A stretch of DNA of 7,550 bases. Source: JACOVP01 sp035289145. Lineage in GTDB: Archaea; Nanobdellota; Nanobdellia; SCGC-AAA011-G17; UBA489. The stretch is taken from positions 1 through 7,550 of the forward strand of contig DATDXZ010000002.1 in assembly GCA_035289145.1 (NCBI GenBank), read 5' to 3'. The position numbers and the translations under genes are program-made. This document shows, piece after piece, positions 1 to 6,362 of this stretch. The stretch's first letter is position 1, and each line of letters begins with the position of its first letter. Below the pieces are notes generated by a model. The model saw nothing but the letters and a program-made list of their open reading frames with translations, did not search any database and was not told where the DNA came from.

Positions 1-6
1 TATCTA

Positions 7-90
7 TGCAGGGAGAAGGATTCGAACCTTCGAAGGCACTGAGCCAATAGCTCTTGAGGCTATCCCGTTTGACCGCTCCGGCATCCCTGC
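7..90 (-). tRNA. tRNA-Leu with anticodon CAA
   Basis: This is a complete cloverleaf of 84 nt on the minus strand. The acceptor stem is GCAGGGA/TCCCTGC with discriminator A. The D arm contains a GG pair in the loop. The anticodon stem ATAGC/GCTAT encloses the loop CTCAAGA, so the anticodon is CAA and it reads Leu codon UUG. A class II variable arm pairs GGC with GCC, and the T arm is GAAGG-TTCGAAT-CCTTC. No intron interrupts the anticodon loop. The 3' CCA is not encoded, because TAGATA follows the discriminator, so CCA must be added after transcription. The T loop has G at position 57 and A at position 58, so only A58 could be a TrmI target here. The gene is divergent from trmI. Confidence 0.97.
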
Positions 91-105
91 TCAAAAAAGA
101 GGGAA

Positions 106-122
106 AAAACAAGCTTTAAGTA
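106..122 (+). promoter_or_regulatory. BRE/TATA-like element for trmI
   Basis: An A-rich BRE-like stretch (AAAACAAG) is followed by CTTTAAGTA, centred near position 118. Archaeal spacing would place the transcript start near 144, leaving a leader of about 8 nt before the ATG at 152. This fits the absence of any Shine-Dalgarno motif. The 11-mer AAACAAGCTTT (107-117) occurs again, in the same orientation relative to the gene, upstream of the GT9 gene (minus strand, 4024-4014). Confidence 0.45.
113..121 (-). promoter_or_regulatory. TATA-like box for tRNA-Leu
   Basis: On the minus strand the box reads ACTTAAAGC, preceded by an A-rich BRE-like GAAA. Its centre lies about 27 bp upstream of the first tRNA base at position 90, which is the expected archaeal TATA-to-start distance. 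It occupies almost the same bases as the box proposed for trmI in the other direction. The call rests on spacing and composition only. Confidence 0.5.
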
Positions 123-151
123 GTTTTCGAGACCGAGATTAAAAAGAAACC

Positions 152-877
152 ATGGTAAAGATCAGAAACCCCGTTAAAAAAGTCCTCTATGGCGAAGAAG
201 AGAGAAAATTCTACTGGTCAGAAGGCGACGTGCACATACAAAGTGGTGTCATCAAAGAGAAAGATCTCAAAAACAGTAGAGTAAAGACACATTTGGGAAA
301 AGAATTGATTTGTATCCCTGCAAATTTCATCGATCAAACAGAACGAATCGAGCGTGGTCCTGCAGTCATTCGTCTCAAAGATATTGGTATTATTTTAGGC
401 AATATTCCTTTAGATGCGAAGACAAAAGTGCTTGACGCTGGTGCTGGTTGTGGTATGTTGGCTGCATTTCTCGCACGAACAAGTAAGAACGTGACCAGTT
501 ATGAGTACAATGAAACGCACCTGGAGATTGCAAAGAGAAATATGCTATTACTTGGCGTAAAATTCAAGCTAAAAAATAAAAATATCTATGAAGGCATTGA
601 AGAAAAAAATATCGATGTTATCACTTTGGATTTGCCAGAGCCTTGGCAGGTCTTGCCGCACACAGAAAAAACTCTAAAGTCTGGAGGAACACTCGTTGCA
701 TTCTTGCCGCACATCTCGCAAGTAGAAAAATTAGTGACAGCAGCAAAAGAAAGATTCATAGTGGCAAAAGTATGCGAAGTCATTGAAAGAGACTGGATCA
801 TCGACCCTCCTAAGATACGTCCTAATCATCAGGGATTGATGCATACCGCCTTCTTGGTCTTTTTAAGAAAAATATAG
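152..877 (+). CDS. trmI: tRNA (adenine-57/58-N1)-methyltransferase TrmI
   Basis: The 241-aa protein is a class I SAM-dependent methyltransferase of the archaeal TrmI family, which makes m1A in the tRNA T loop and acts as a cytoplasmic tetramer in studied members. An N-terminal beta-rich domain (about 1-65) leads to RGPAVIRLKDIG (68-79). SAM motif I is VLDAGAGCG (93-101), followed by an acidic residue at E118 in YEYN. The family signature DLPEPW is at 160-165. The C-terminal RP...HTAFLVFLRK block (223-240) matches the usual family ending. Length is close to the usual 250 aa or so. The usual Q in the RGPQ-type segment is A71 here, judged from remembered homologues. The start is ATG with no Shine-Dalgarno motif, so the mRNA may have a very short leader. 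The gene is divergent from a tRNA, a plausible substrate class, and its stop codon directly abuts the end of the convergent GT2 gene. Family assignment is firm; the exact target position (57, 58 or both) is inferred. Confidence 0.9.
   Translation: MVKIRNPVKKVLYGEEERKFYWSEGDVHIQSGVIKEKDLKNSRVKTHLGKELICIPANFIDQTERIERGPAVIRLKDIGIILGNIPLDAKTKVLDAGAGCGMLAAFLARTSKNVTSYEYNETHLEIAKRNMLLLGVKFKLKNKNIYEGIEEKNIDVITLDLPEPWQVLPHTEKTLKSGGTLVAFLPHISQVEKLVTAAKERFIVAKVCEVIERDWIIDPPKIRPNHQGLMHTAFLVFLRKI
864..877 (-). terminator. Candidate U-tract terminator of the glycan operon
   Basis: Immediately after the GT2 stop codon the minus strand reads CTATATTTTTCTT, a T-rich run of the kind archaeal RNA polymerase uses for intrinsic termination without a hairpin. 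It lies inside the last codons of trmI. The plus strand also has a TCTTTTT run just before it, but that sits upstream of the trmI stop codon and is a less useful terminator for trmI. Confidence 0.4.
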
Positions 878-1762
878 TTATTTGGTGCTCTCAATGCGTT
901 CCCAATTATCGCCGTAGTTCTTCTGGTGTATGCGAATCTCATAAAAAACACGATACCAGATATATAATCGTACAAACAACAAGCAGAAAGTCCAGAAAAA
1001 TTCTCGCATAGATCGTGCATAGCCTAAGGCGCGCGGCAAACCAAAGATTAATTCATTCGAAAAAGTTTTCACTCGGGGGAAGTCAGGAGCGTACTTAGTC
1101 AATTTTTCATGACTCTTCGCAGTGCGCACGCGTTGTTTGACAAAATCTTTCAAGTTATTGGGATATTTGACAAACACTTTCGCTTCTGGAACATAGCAAA
1201 CACGATAGCCTTGCTTCCATAAGAGATAGGGAATGATTGAATCTTCTGCTACATCTACAGGAATCTTTCTAATCTTGTTTCGAAACGCAAACAAATAGCC
1301 AGTGCATTCTAAAAATCTGCCTTGGTCATGAAGTTTCTGGCGAATAGTGTGAGCTCCAGCATCAACGAGTAAATGGCTGAAATAACCAAGTATGGTTTGT
1401 TTATCATTAGTTGCGACAGGTCGTCCCGCAACACAGCCAACGTTCGGATCCTTGAAGGCGTGAAGCAAAGCAGAAACAGCGTTGGTGCTCATGAAAACAT
1501 CGCCATCAGTTAAGATAAGGATGTCTCCTTTCGCCCGTTGGAACAATTCATTCAGGGCGTTTGCTTTTCCTTGTCCTTTGTCTTTGAAATATTTAACTTG
1601 TTTGTGTTTTCGAGCATACGATTGAATCACTATGGCAGTTTCTTTGTCCGGAGCAGCAACTAAGAGTTCATATTTTTCTGTAATCTTGTTAGCAAGCACT
1701 GCTTCTATTGCTTTGCCTACAGAGTGTGGTTCTTTGAACGAAGTAATAATAATGGTAATCAT
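878..1762 (-). CDS. Glycosyltransferase family 2 (GT-A fold)
   Basis: The 294-aa protein is an inverting GT-A glycosyltransferase that would transfer a sugar from a nucleotide-sugar donor at the inner face of the membrane. It starts with the nucleotide-binding strand ITIIITSF (2-9). It has the GQGKANALN segment (63-71) and a metal-binding DXD-type motif DGD (86-88) within LTDGDV. The catalytic-base region is AEDSI (172-176). Q210-R-V-R213 matches the QxxRW motif except that T214 replaces W. A hydrophobic, aromatic-rich stretch at about 255-274 may be one membrane helix or a membrane-associating segment. The ATG overlaps the GT4 stop as ATGA, so translation is probably coupled; GAGGGG lies about 14 nt upstream, which is rather far for a Shine-Dalgarno site. 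This is the last gene of the operon, and its stop touches the trmI stop. The family is clear; donor and acceptor sugars are unknown. Confidence 0.88.
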   Translation of the reverse strand: MITIIITSFKEPHSVGKAIEAVLANKITEKYELLVAAPDKETAIVIQSYARKHKQVKYFKDKGQGKANALNELFQRAKGDILILTDGDVFMSTNAVSALLHAFKDPNVGCVAGRPVATNDKQTILGYFSHLLVDAGAHTIRQKLHDQGRFLECTGYLFAFRNKIRKIPVDVAEDSIIPYLLWKQGYRVCYVPEAKVFVKYPNNLKDFVKQRVRTAKSHEKLTKYAPDFPRVKTFSNELIFGLPRALGYARSMREFFWTFCLLFVRLYIWYRVFYEIRIHQKNYGDNWERIESTK

Positions 1763-2877
1763 AGTGATCGATAAATCCCCTCAAGTCGTTGTGTAATTTT
1801 GTCCCAAGTAAATTGTTCAACTTTTTTTCTGCCGCGTTTTCCCAGAGTGTGTTGTAAATTTTTATTTGTCAAGAGCCGTTTGAGTTGTTTTCGAAGATCA
1901 GCAAGATCATCTTTGGCAAAAGTTAGTCCATCAGTGCCAAGAACAGAGGGAATGCCTCCAACTCTTGAGGCGAGAATGGGTTTTTCTTGTGCCATTGCTT
2001 CTAGTAAAGTAATACCAAAGGCATCATAATCAGTCGGATGAACAAACACGTCGCAGCTTGCATAGGCTTGCATCTTCTCTTCTTCACTCACGCGCCCGAG
2101 TAATCGTACATTATTCAAGTGTTGTGCTTTAATTTGGTGTTGTAATGCGGCACGTTCTGGTCCGTCGCCGGCAAAAACAAAAGTCACGTGGGGGAAATCA
2201 GGAGCAATTGCTAAGAGCTTGTGGACGCCTTTGCTTTGATGAAGTCGTCCGACATAGAGCACCATCTGTCCTTGGATATGATGTTTCTTGCGGAAGATTG
2301 CAGAATTTCTTTTCTTGAGATAACTAGAAGCAATGCCAGGAGGTAAAACTATAATATTTTTTAAATGTCCAAATTTATTTCGTAGCCAGTGTTCTTCTGT
2401 TTTCGTCTGGACAATTAATGTATCACAGAGACGTAAGAGTATGGGACCAAGTGTCCAATCAAATAAAGGAATGGAAATGTTCATCAAAAAAGAGCGCAAA
2501 GATTTGGGATATTCTGGCCAATGAATGTTCAAGACAGTTTTCTTGCCTCGTAATTTAGCAAACAACAATGAAAGTGTATGGGGTTGTCGATAGACATGGG
2601 CATGCCAAATATCATAATCAGCAGTCAATGCTTTCCAGTACACAGAAGGAAAAACAGGAGAAAAAGAAGCGAGGTTGAACCAAGTAGGCAGTCGTTCAAC
2701 AGCAACGCCATTAAAAGTAGCGTGACGTTGTGCAATGCGCCCTTCACGAAGAGAGTCAGAAGTGTAGACAGTGACTTGATGTCCTAGTTTCACTAATTCC
2801 TTGGTCTCTTCAAGTAGGTGAGTTTCCATGCCGCCTTCAACTGGAGAAAAGAATGCAGTCACTTTTGCGATCTTCAT
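1759..2877 (-). CDS. Glycosyltransferase family 4 (GT-B fold)
   Basis: The 372-aa protein is a retaining GT-B glycosyltransferase of normal family length. The N-terminal acceptor domain has the Gly-rich loop GGMETH (15-20), a classic GT4 opening, and WHAHVYRQPH (91-100). The C-terminal donor domain has VGRLHQSKGV (209-218), AGDGPER (236-242) and DAFGITLLEAMA (285-296). In the EX7E donor-site motif the first Glu is replaced by Asp (D285) while E293 is kept, a conservative change. Predicted location is the cytoplasm, peripheral to the membrane. The ATG overlaps the GT9 stop as ATGA, and the Shine-Dalgarno-like GAGGT lies 6 nt upstream inside the last GT9 codons. Together with the neighbouring GT2 and GT9 genes it points to stepwise building of an oligosaccharide. 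The specific sugar cannot be read. Confidence 0.9.
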   Translation of the reverse strand: MKIAKVTAFFSPVEGGMETHLLEETKELVKLGHQVTVYTSDSLREGRIAQRHATFNGVAVERLPTWFNLASFSPVFPSVYWKALTADYDIWHAHVYRQPHTLSLLFAKLRGKKTVLNIHWPEYPKSLRSFLMNISIPLFDWTLGPILLRLCDTLIVQTKTEEHWLRNKFGHLKNIIVLPPGIASSYLKKRNSAIFRKKHHIQGQMVLYVGRLHQSKGVHKLLAIAPDFPHVTFVFAGDGPERAALQHQIKAQHLNNVRLLGRVSEEEKMQAYASCDVFVHPTDYDAFGITLLEAMAQEKPILASRVGGIPSVLGTDGLTFAKDDLADLRKQLKRLLTNKNLQHTLGKRGRKKVEQFTWDKITQRLEGIYRSL

Positions 2878-3986
2878 GGGAAAACCTCTTGGATTTTTTG
2901 CAGGACATCGCTTTCATAAATCGAGCGCATGCAGATGTAATTTTTATTGTACACACAAAAGCTTCTTCGGCAACCTACACAAGTGTCCTCTTTCCAGATA
3001 TATCTGCTATTTTTCGAAGAGGGTCCCCAGAAAGGAGGCATCGTTGGTCCAAACAACACAACAACAGGAGTTTTTCGTGCAGAAGCTATATGAGTCATGG
3101 AAGTGTCAATAGTCACAGCAAGATCAACAGCATCAACAAGTGCAATCAGTTGTGATAAAGTAGTTCTTCCAGCAAGATTATGTGCTCTCTGTCGTTGGCG
3201 CATATGCTGGATAATATAATTAATGTGATGCAAATCATCTTTCGTACCTGTAAAGAGAATATTAGATTTGTATTTGTGCACTAAGGCGTCTGCCAGGCGT
3301 GCAAAGCGCTCAGGCATCCAGTGATGTGACTTGTGTTTTGAAGAGGCATGTAAAATAATGGTTTTCCCCTTGAAATGTTTCATGAATTTGTTAACGACAG
3401 CAACAGCTTTCTTTTGTAGGTGTAATTCGAGTGAAGAATCTTTGGGAGAGATGCCGATGCTGCGCAGCACATCAAGATTGTCTTGTATTTTATGTTGGTC
3501 TTTGATCACGGGTCGTAGTTTTTTATGCAAGAAGAATCCCTTGCCGGACAAAAATCCTGATTTAGTTGCACCAATACGATACTGAACTCCTGCTCGCAAC
3601 AGTAACCAACTCATCTTCAGAGAGGCAGTGTGTAATAAAATGCTTAAGTCATATTTGTTCTCGCGAAGACAAGACAAGACATCAGCGAAAGAAGTGAATG
3701 GGATCACAGCGTCAACAGAAGTATTGCCTTCTAACAATTGTGCTGTATGAGGTTGCACTAAGACATCGACTTTGGCAGACTTGTAGTGTTGCTTCAAGGC
3801 GCGAAGCACAGGTGTAGCAACTAGCAGGTCTCCTATTTGCAAAGTTTCTACTACAAGAATTCTTTTAATCTTATTAGGGAATCGCTTGAATTTAAACAGA
3901 TTGAACACTAAGTAAAGTCCATAGTCGACAAGCTGAGCTGCATCTCGGAGTCGATCTTCTAGTCGCTTTAAAGGGTGTAGAGGCAT
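2874..3986 (-). CDS. Glycosyltransferase family 9 (heptosyltransferase-like)
   Basis: The 370-aa GT-B protein belongs to the ADP-heptose:LPS heptosyltransferase-like family GT9. About 40 basic, helical residues precede the first Rossmann strand. RILVVETLQIGDLLVATPV (42-60) is the typical GT9 opening. HASSKHKSHHWMPERFARL (213-231) and DTSMTHIASA (294-303) followed by LFGPT (311-315) are the donor-domain signatures. Near the C terminus four cysteines (336, 339, 344, 352) are spaced C-x2-C-x4-C-x7-C, a cluster also seen in many GT9 proteins. The stop overlaps the GT4 start as ATGA. The ATG has no Shine-Dalgarno site but sits about 26 bp from a TATA-like box, consistent with a leaderless transcript. 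Bacterial relatives build the LPS core, but nothing else here suggests LPS, so the sugar is probably something else or a heptose in an archaeal glycan. The family is confident; the substrate is unknown. Confidence 0.88.
   Translation of the reverse strand: MPLHPLKRLEDRLRDAAQLVDYGLYLVFNLFKFKRFPNKIKRILVVETLQIGDLLVATPVLRALKQHYKSAKVDVLVQPHTAQLLEGNTSVDAVIPFTSFADVLSCLRENKYDLSILLHTASLKMSWLLLRAGVQYRIGATKSGFLSGKGFFLHKKLRPVIKDQHKIQDNLDVLRSIGISPKDSSLELHLQKKAVAVVNKFMKHFKGKTIILHASSKHKSHHWMPERFARLADALVHKYKSNILFTGTKDDLHHINYIIQHMRQRQRAHNLAGRTTLSQLIALVDAVDLAVTIDTSMTHIASARKTPVVVLFGPTMPPFWGPSSKNSRYIWKEDTCVGCRRSFCVYNKNYICMRSIYESDVLQKIQEVFP
2884..2888 (-). promoter_or_regulatory. Shine-Dalgarno-like site for the GT4 gene
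   Basis: GAGGT lies 6 nt upstream of the GT4 ATG and within the final codons of the GT9 gene. It supports the chosen start and fits coupled translation across the ATGA overlap. It is one of the few clear Shine-Dalgarno-like sites in this operon. Confidence 0.5.
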
Positions 3987-4006
3987 GGCAAAAACAAGGG
4001 CGAATC

Positions 4007-4024
4007 GCTTTAAAAAGCTTGTTT
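4007..4024 (-). promoter_or_regulatory. TATA-like promoter for GT9-GT4-GT2
   Basis: The 36-bp gap after the membrane-protein gene reads AAACAAGCTTTTTAAAGC on the minus strand. The T/A core is centred near 4012, about 26 bp before the GT9 ATG at 3986. That is the geometry of a leaderless archaeal transcript. The BRE-like AAACAAG plus CTTT repeats exactly the 11-mer found before trmI. It would allow the three glycosyltransferases to be expressed separately from the upstream genes. Confidence 0.5.
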
Positions 4025-5504
4025 ATGCTTCGTTGAGCTGATAAAGACAATAGCCTTTATAATCTGCTTTGAGGCGCAATCCGCAGCTAGCCAAGAAGTT
4101 GCAGCTGCCATAACTTAGGTATTCAGTCGTGTGCAAGTACTGCATTTGTCTTATAAGTAATGCGCAATCTTGAGTGTCTGCAGCATGCAATGCTAAACTC
4201 ACGTCTTCAAGATAACGAGCATCTTTGACATGCTGATAGTAGCCAAAAGAAGTAGTCTTGTTGTGATAAATAGTGGCGTAAGCAAGTACAGCTTTGCTGT
4301 AAACATCTGGAGGAAGATCAGACAAAAGGTAAACACCAGAAATTTGCGGAACAAAAGTGAGCAAGTCTTCTGATTGTGGTGTTGGTGACGCAAAATAAGC
4401 AGTGAAAAAGAGGGAAATAATGCAGCTGACAACTATTCCAACAAAAACTGCAAGATGAGTAAATTTTTGCAGAGATGTTTTAGTATGAATTATGAGTAAG
4501 TAAAGATATCCAGACAGGAATAAAAAGAAATTGAAATAAGGACTAGGAAAAATATCTCTGAAGACAGGAAGAAAAGTGTTGAGGCGGAAGATATACAGCA
4601 CTGCAAGGATCAATGTAGGTAAGAAAAATAAAAAATCGCTGCGAGATCGGTGCTCTTTCCAGGAAACATAAAATAAAAACAAGAAGAACAAAGGAAAAAC
4701 AATGCCTGCTAGTTGTTTCAGCAAAAGATCAGGAGTCCATTGCAAGAGCCAGGCAGCTTGCTGCGTTGCTAGTAAAGAACTGTTCTTAATATTGAGAAGA
4801 TAAGGAATAGTCCAGAAGAAAGTCAAAACAACTCCTAGGGAGCTTGCGCCAACAACATGCCATCTTTCTTTGCCTCGTTTAAGCAAGAAGAGCCCAGCAA
4901 GGAACAAGCTCGCGAAAACACCAACAGCTACATAGCTGATAATGCAGGCAGTATAGAGTAATGAAGCAAGATAAAACCACGCATCAATTTTTTTATCTTT
5001 ATACCTCAGTAACAGCAGAAACAATCCGAAGAAAAGCATCCAAGCAAAGAGTTCATGAGGTCTTCCAGTGCGTAAAAATCCTCGAATGGCATTTGCATTG
5101 GCTACAAAAAACAAAAAGAAGAACAAACGTTCTAAAGGTTGGAATTTCAGCTTCTTGCCTCCATGCCACACGAGAAGAAATCCTATGACCAGAGACAGAA
5201 CAATCGCAAGATAGGTGGCAATTTTCACGTCACCAAAAAGAAGTAAGAGTGGATAAGCAAAAAAGTACCATCCTGGTGGTGTAAATTGGAAAGCGATGAA
5301 TCCATTGTACCAATAAGGACAAGGTTGTTCAAAGCCGCACACATCTAGGAAGTGAAGTTGTGCCATATAAGCGCTGATGTCATTGATGTAATCAGTGGGA
5401 AAAGTAGTCATCAATTGTGCTTCGTCGCCCAAGCGGATCAAGAAAGTAAGACCTAGCAAAAGGACGCTAATCAACAAGAGAGAGGTTTTTGCTTTGGAGG
5501 ACAT
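4023..5504 (-). CDS. Polytopic GT-C-like membrane protein, putative glycosyltransferase
   Basis: The protein is 493 aa from the chosen ATG. A TTG 21 bp further upstream is in frame, but the ATG puts a short basic segment (SSKAK) before the first helix and leaves a 24-bp gap after the nitroreductase gene. About 11 to 12 hydrophobic helices fill residues 6-370, followed by a soluble tail of about 115 residues, probably extracellular. The first outer loop carries acidic residues (DYINDIS, 38-44), as in GT-C enzymes using polyprenyl-phosphate sugars, then PYWYNGFIAFQFTPP (63-77). That second segment resembles archaeal membrane proteins annotated as 6-pyruvoyl-tetrahydropterin synthase-related, a label that probably does not describe the function. 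Two cysteines in the first loop (56, 62) and four in the tail (447, 468, 474, 486) could form disulfides. By context it would transfer a lipid-linked sugar on the outer face. GT-C membership is inferred, not shown by a full motif set. Confidence 0.65.
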   Translation of the reverse strand: MSSKAKTSLLLISVLLLGLTFLIRLGDEAQLMTTFPTDYINDISAYMAQLHFLDVCGFEQPCPYWYNGFIAFQFTPPGWYFFAYPLLLLFGDVKIATYLAIVLSLVIGFLLVWHGGKKLKFQPLERLFFFLFFVANANAIRGFLRTGRPHELFAWMLFFGLFLLLLRYKDKKIDAWFYLASLLYTACIISYVAVGVFASLFLAGLFLLKRGKERWHVVGASSLGVVLTFFWTIPYLLNIKNSSLLATQQAAWLLQWTPDLLLKQLAGIVFPLFFLFLFYVSWKEHRSRSDFLFFLPTLILAVLYIFRLNTFLPVFRDIFPSPYFNFFLFLSGYLYLLIIHTKTSLQKFTHLAVFVGIVVSCIISLFFTAYFASPTPQSEDLLTFVPQISGVYLLSDLPPDVYSKAVLAYATIYHNKTTSFGYYQHVKDARYLEDVSLALHAADTQDCALLIRQMQYLHTTEYLSYGSCNFLASCGLRLKADYKGYCLYQLNEA

Positions 5505-5523
5505 AAAAGAGAAAGGAAAGATC

Positions 5524-5534
5524 AATTTTTATGC
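5524..5534 (-). promoter_or_regulatory. Weak TATA-like box upstream of the membrane-protein gene
   Basis: The minus strand reads CATAAAAATTG at the end of the nitroreductase gene. Its centre is about 25 bp before the ATG at 5504. There is no Shine-Dalgarno motif before that ATG, so a leaderless start is possible. A-rich runs are common in this DNA, and the site overlaps the upstream coding end, so support is weak. Confidence 0.2.
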
Positions 5535-6362
5535 TTTATGGATGACAGTATCAGTGTAAGGTCTCGCAGGTCTGTCTGGATTTTCTGCAGAATATCCCAA
5601 GGCTACAGCCAAATAGATTTTTCTGTAAGATTCTATGCCAAGTAATTTCTTTGCTCGCTGGATATAAGGGTATGCAAAATAGACTGGACAACTGCCTATG
5701 CCGAGGCTGGTTGCGGCAAGAAGTAAATTTTGCGCTGCAAATCCAACATCAAGGGCGGGAGCATGTTTCTCATGGAAGAAATAAGGGCGTTCATCTACTG
5801 AAATGAGAATAACAACAGGTGCAGCTTCAAGAACCCTATGTTGCAAGATGTGTCTTTTGTCCTTGCTGACTATAGTAAACTTCCATGCTTGTCGGTTGCA
5901 GGATGAGGGTGCCCACGTTGCAGCCATGATCATTTTGTCAATAAGGTCTGGAGTTATTTCTTTCGATGTCCATTTTCTGATGCTTCTTCTTTGGAGAATA
6001 AGGCGCCAGAAGTCTTCATGTCTCGAGATGATGGACTTGGAGATCTGTGGTTTTTTTTGGCTATACCAAAGGTAATATTTTTTAAGAATGACATTGCTCC
6101 ATTCGATGGTAGCATCCTTAGGTAATCCTCTGGTAGTATACTCTTGTAAAAAAGATTCTAGCCTTTCGCGGAGATCTTGTCCTTTGTTCTCTCGCCACTC
6201 GAATTTGATAATCAAGTCAAGATGATGAGTCATGTGGCGTATGCGCTCGACAAGAAGGGCATTATCCATCTTAGAGAGGTCATTAATAAGAGAAACTTTC
6301 TTTCTATGAAATGGGCTCATGCGTTGCAGCAAGTCAATGATGCTCCTTTTCTTGTCAGTCAT
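5529..6362 (-). CDS. Nitroreductase-family protein with N-terminal extension
   Basis: The protein is 277 aa from the ATG that overlaps the upstream stop as ATGA. A GTG 9 bp earlier is in frame but less likely, since other junctions in this operon use the same ATGA overlap. Residues 125-277 form an FMN-binding nitroreductase domain. RRSIRKW (125-131) is the N-terminal phosphate-binding motif. APSSCNRQAWKF (151-162) is the second flavin-binding block. DVGFAAQNLLLAATSLGIG (205-223) and ALGYSAENP (254-262) are typical of the core. The first 120 residues are a charged, mostly helical extension not found in standard nitroreductases, which begin near the RRS motif. Similar long forms are known to me from bacterial exopolysaccharide clusters, where their role is unclear. 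Likely cytoplasmic, dimeric and NAD(P)H-dependent by family. Placement between a toroid-like protein and a GT-C-like protein suggests a redox step on a glycan or lipid-carrier intermediate, but the substrate is unknown. Confidence 0.82.
   Translation of the reverse strand: MTDKKRSIIDLLQRMSPFHRKKVSLINDLSKMDNALLVERIRHMTHHLDLIIKFEWRENKGQDLRERLESFLQEYTTRGLPKDATIEWSNVILKKYYLWYSQKKPQISKSIISRHEDFWRLILQRRSIRKWTSKEITPDLIDKMIMAATWAPSSCNRQAWKFTIVSKDKRHILQHRVLEAAPVVILISVDERPYFFHEKHAPALDVGFAAQNLLLAATSLGIGSCPVYFAYPYIQRAKKLLGIESYRKIYLAVALGYSAENPDRPARPYTDTVIHKA

Noticed and set aside
7..90. tRNA-Ser or an intron-containing tRNA
   Set aside because: The long variable arm fits Ser too, but the anticodon is clearly CAA. 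The anticodon stem and loop are contiguous, so no intron is needed.
829..1020. Minus-strand open frame bridging the trmI and GT2 ends
   Set aside because: It overlaps both well-supported genes in other frames and shows no domain or start signal.
2828..3155. Overlapping plus-strand open frames of 94 and 100 codons
   Set aside because: They lie antisense to the GT4 and GT9 genes, have no recognisable domain, and conflict with genes that have strong motifs.
2874..3986. Reading the GT9 gene as evidence for bacterial LPS
   Set aside because: No other LPS gene is present and the surrounding signals look archaeal; GT9 proteins also occur outside LPS pathways.
4023..5504. Function in pterin synthesis, suggested by the common label for similar membrane proteins
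   Set aside because: The protein is a polytopic membrane protein with GT-C-like loop features and no pterin synthase domain.
5505..5525. TTG start adding seven residues to the membrane protein
   Set aside because: The ATG at 5504 gives a more usual start with basic residues before the first helix, and the extra residues add no recognisable feature.
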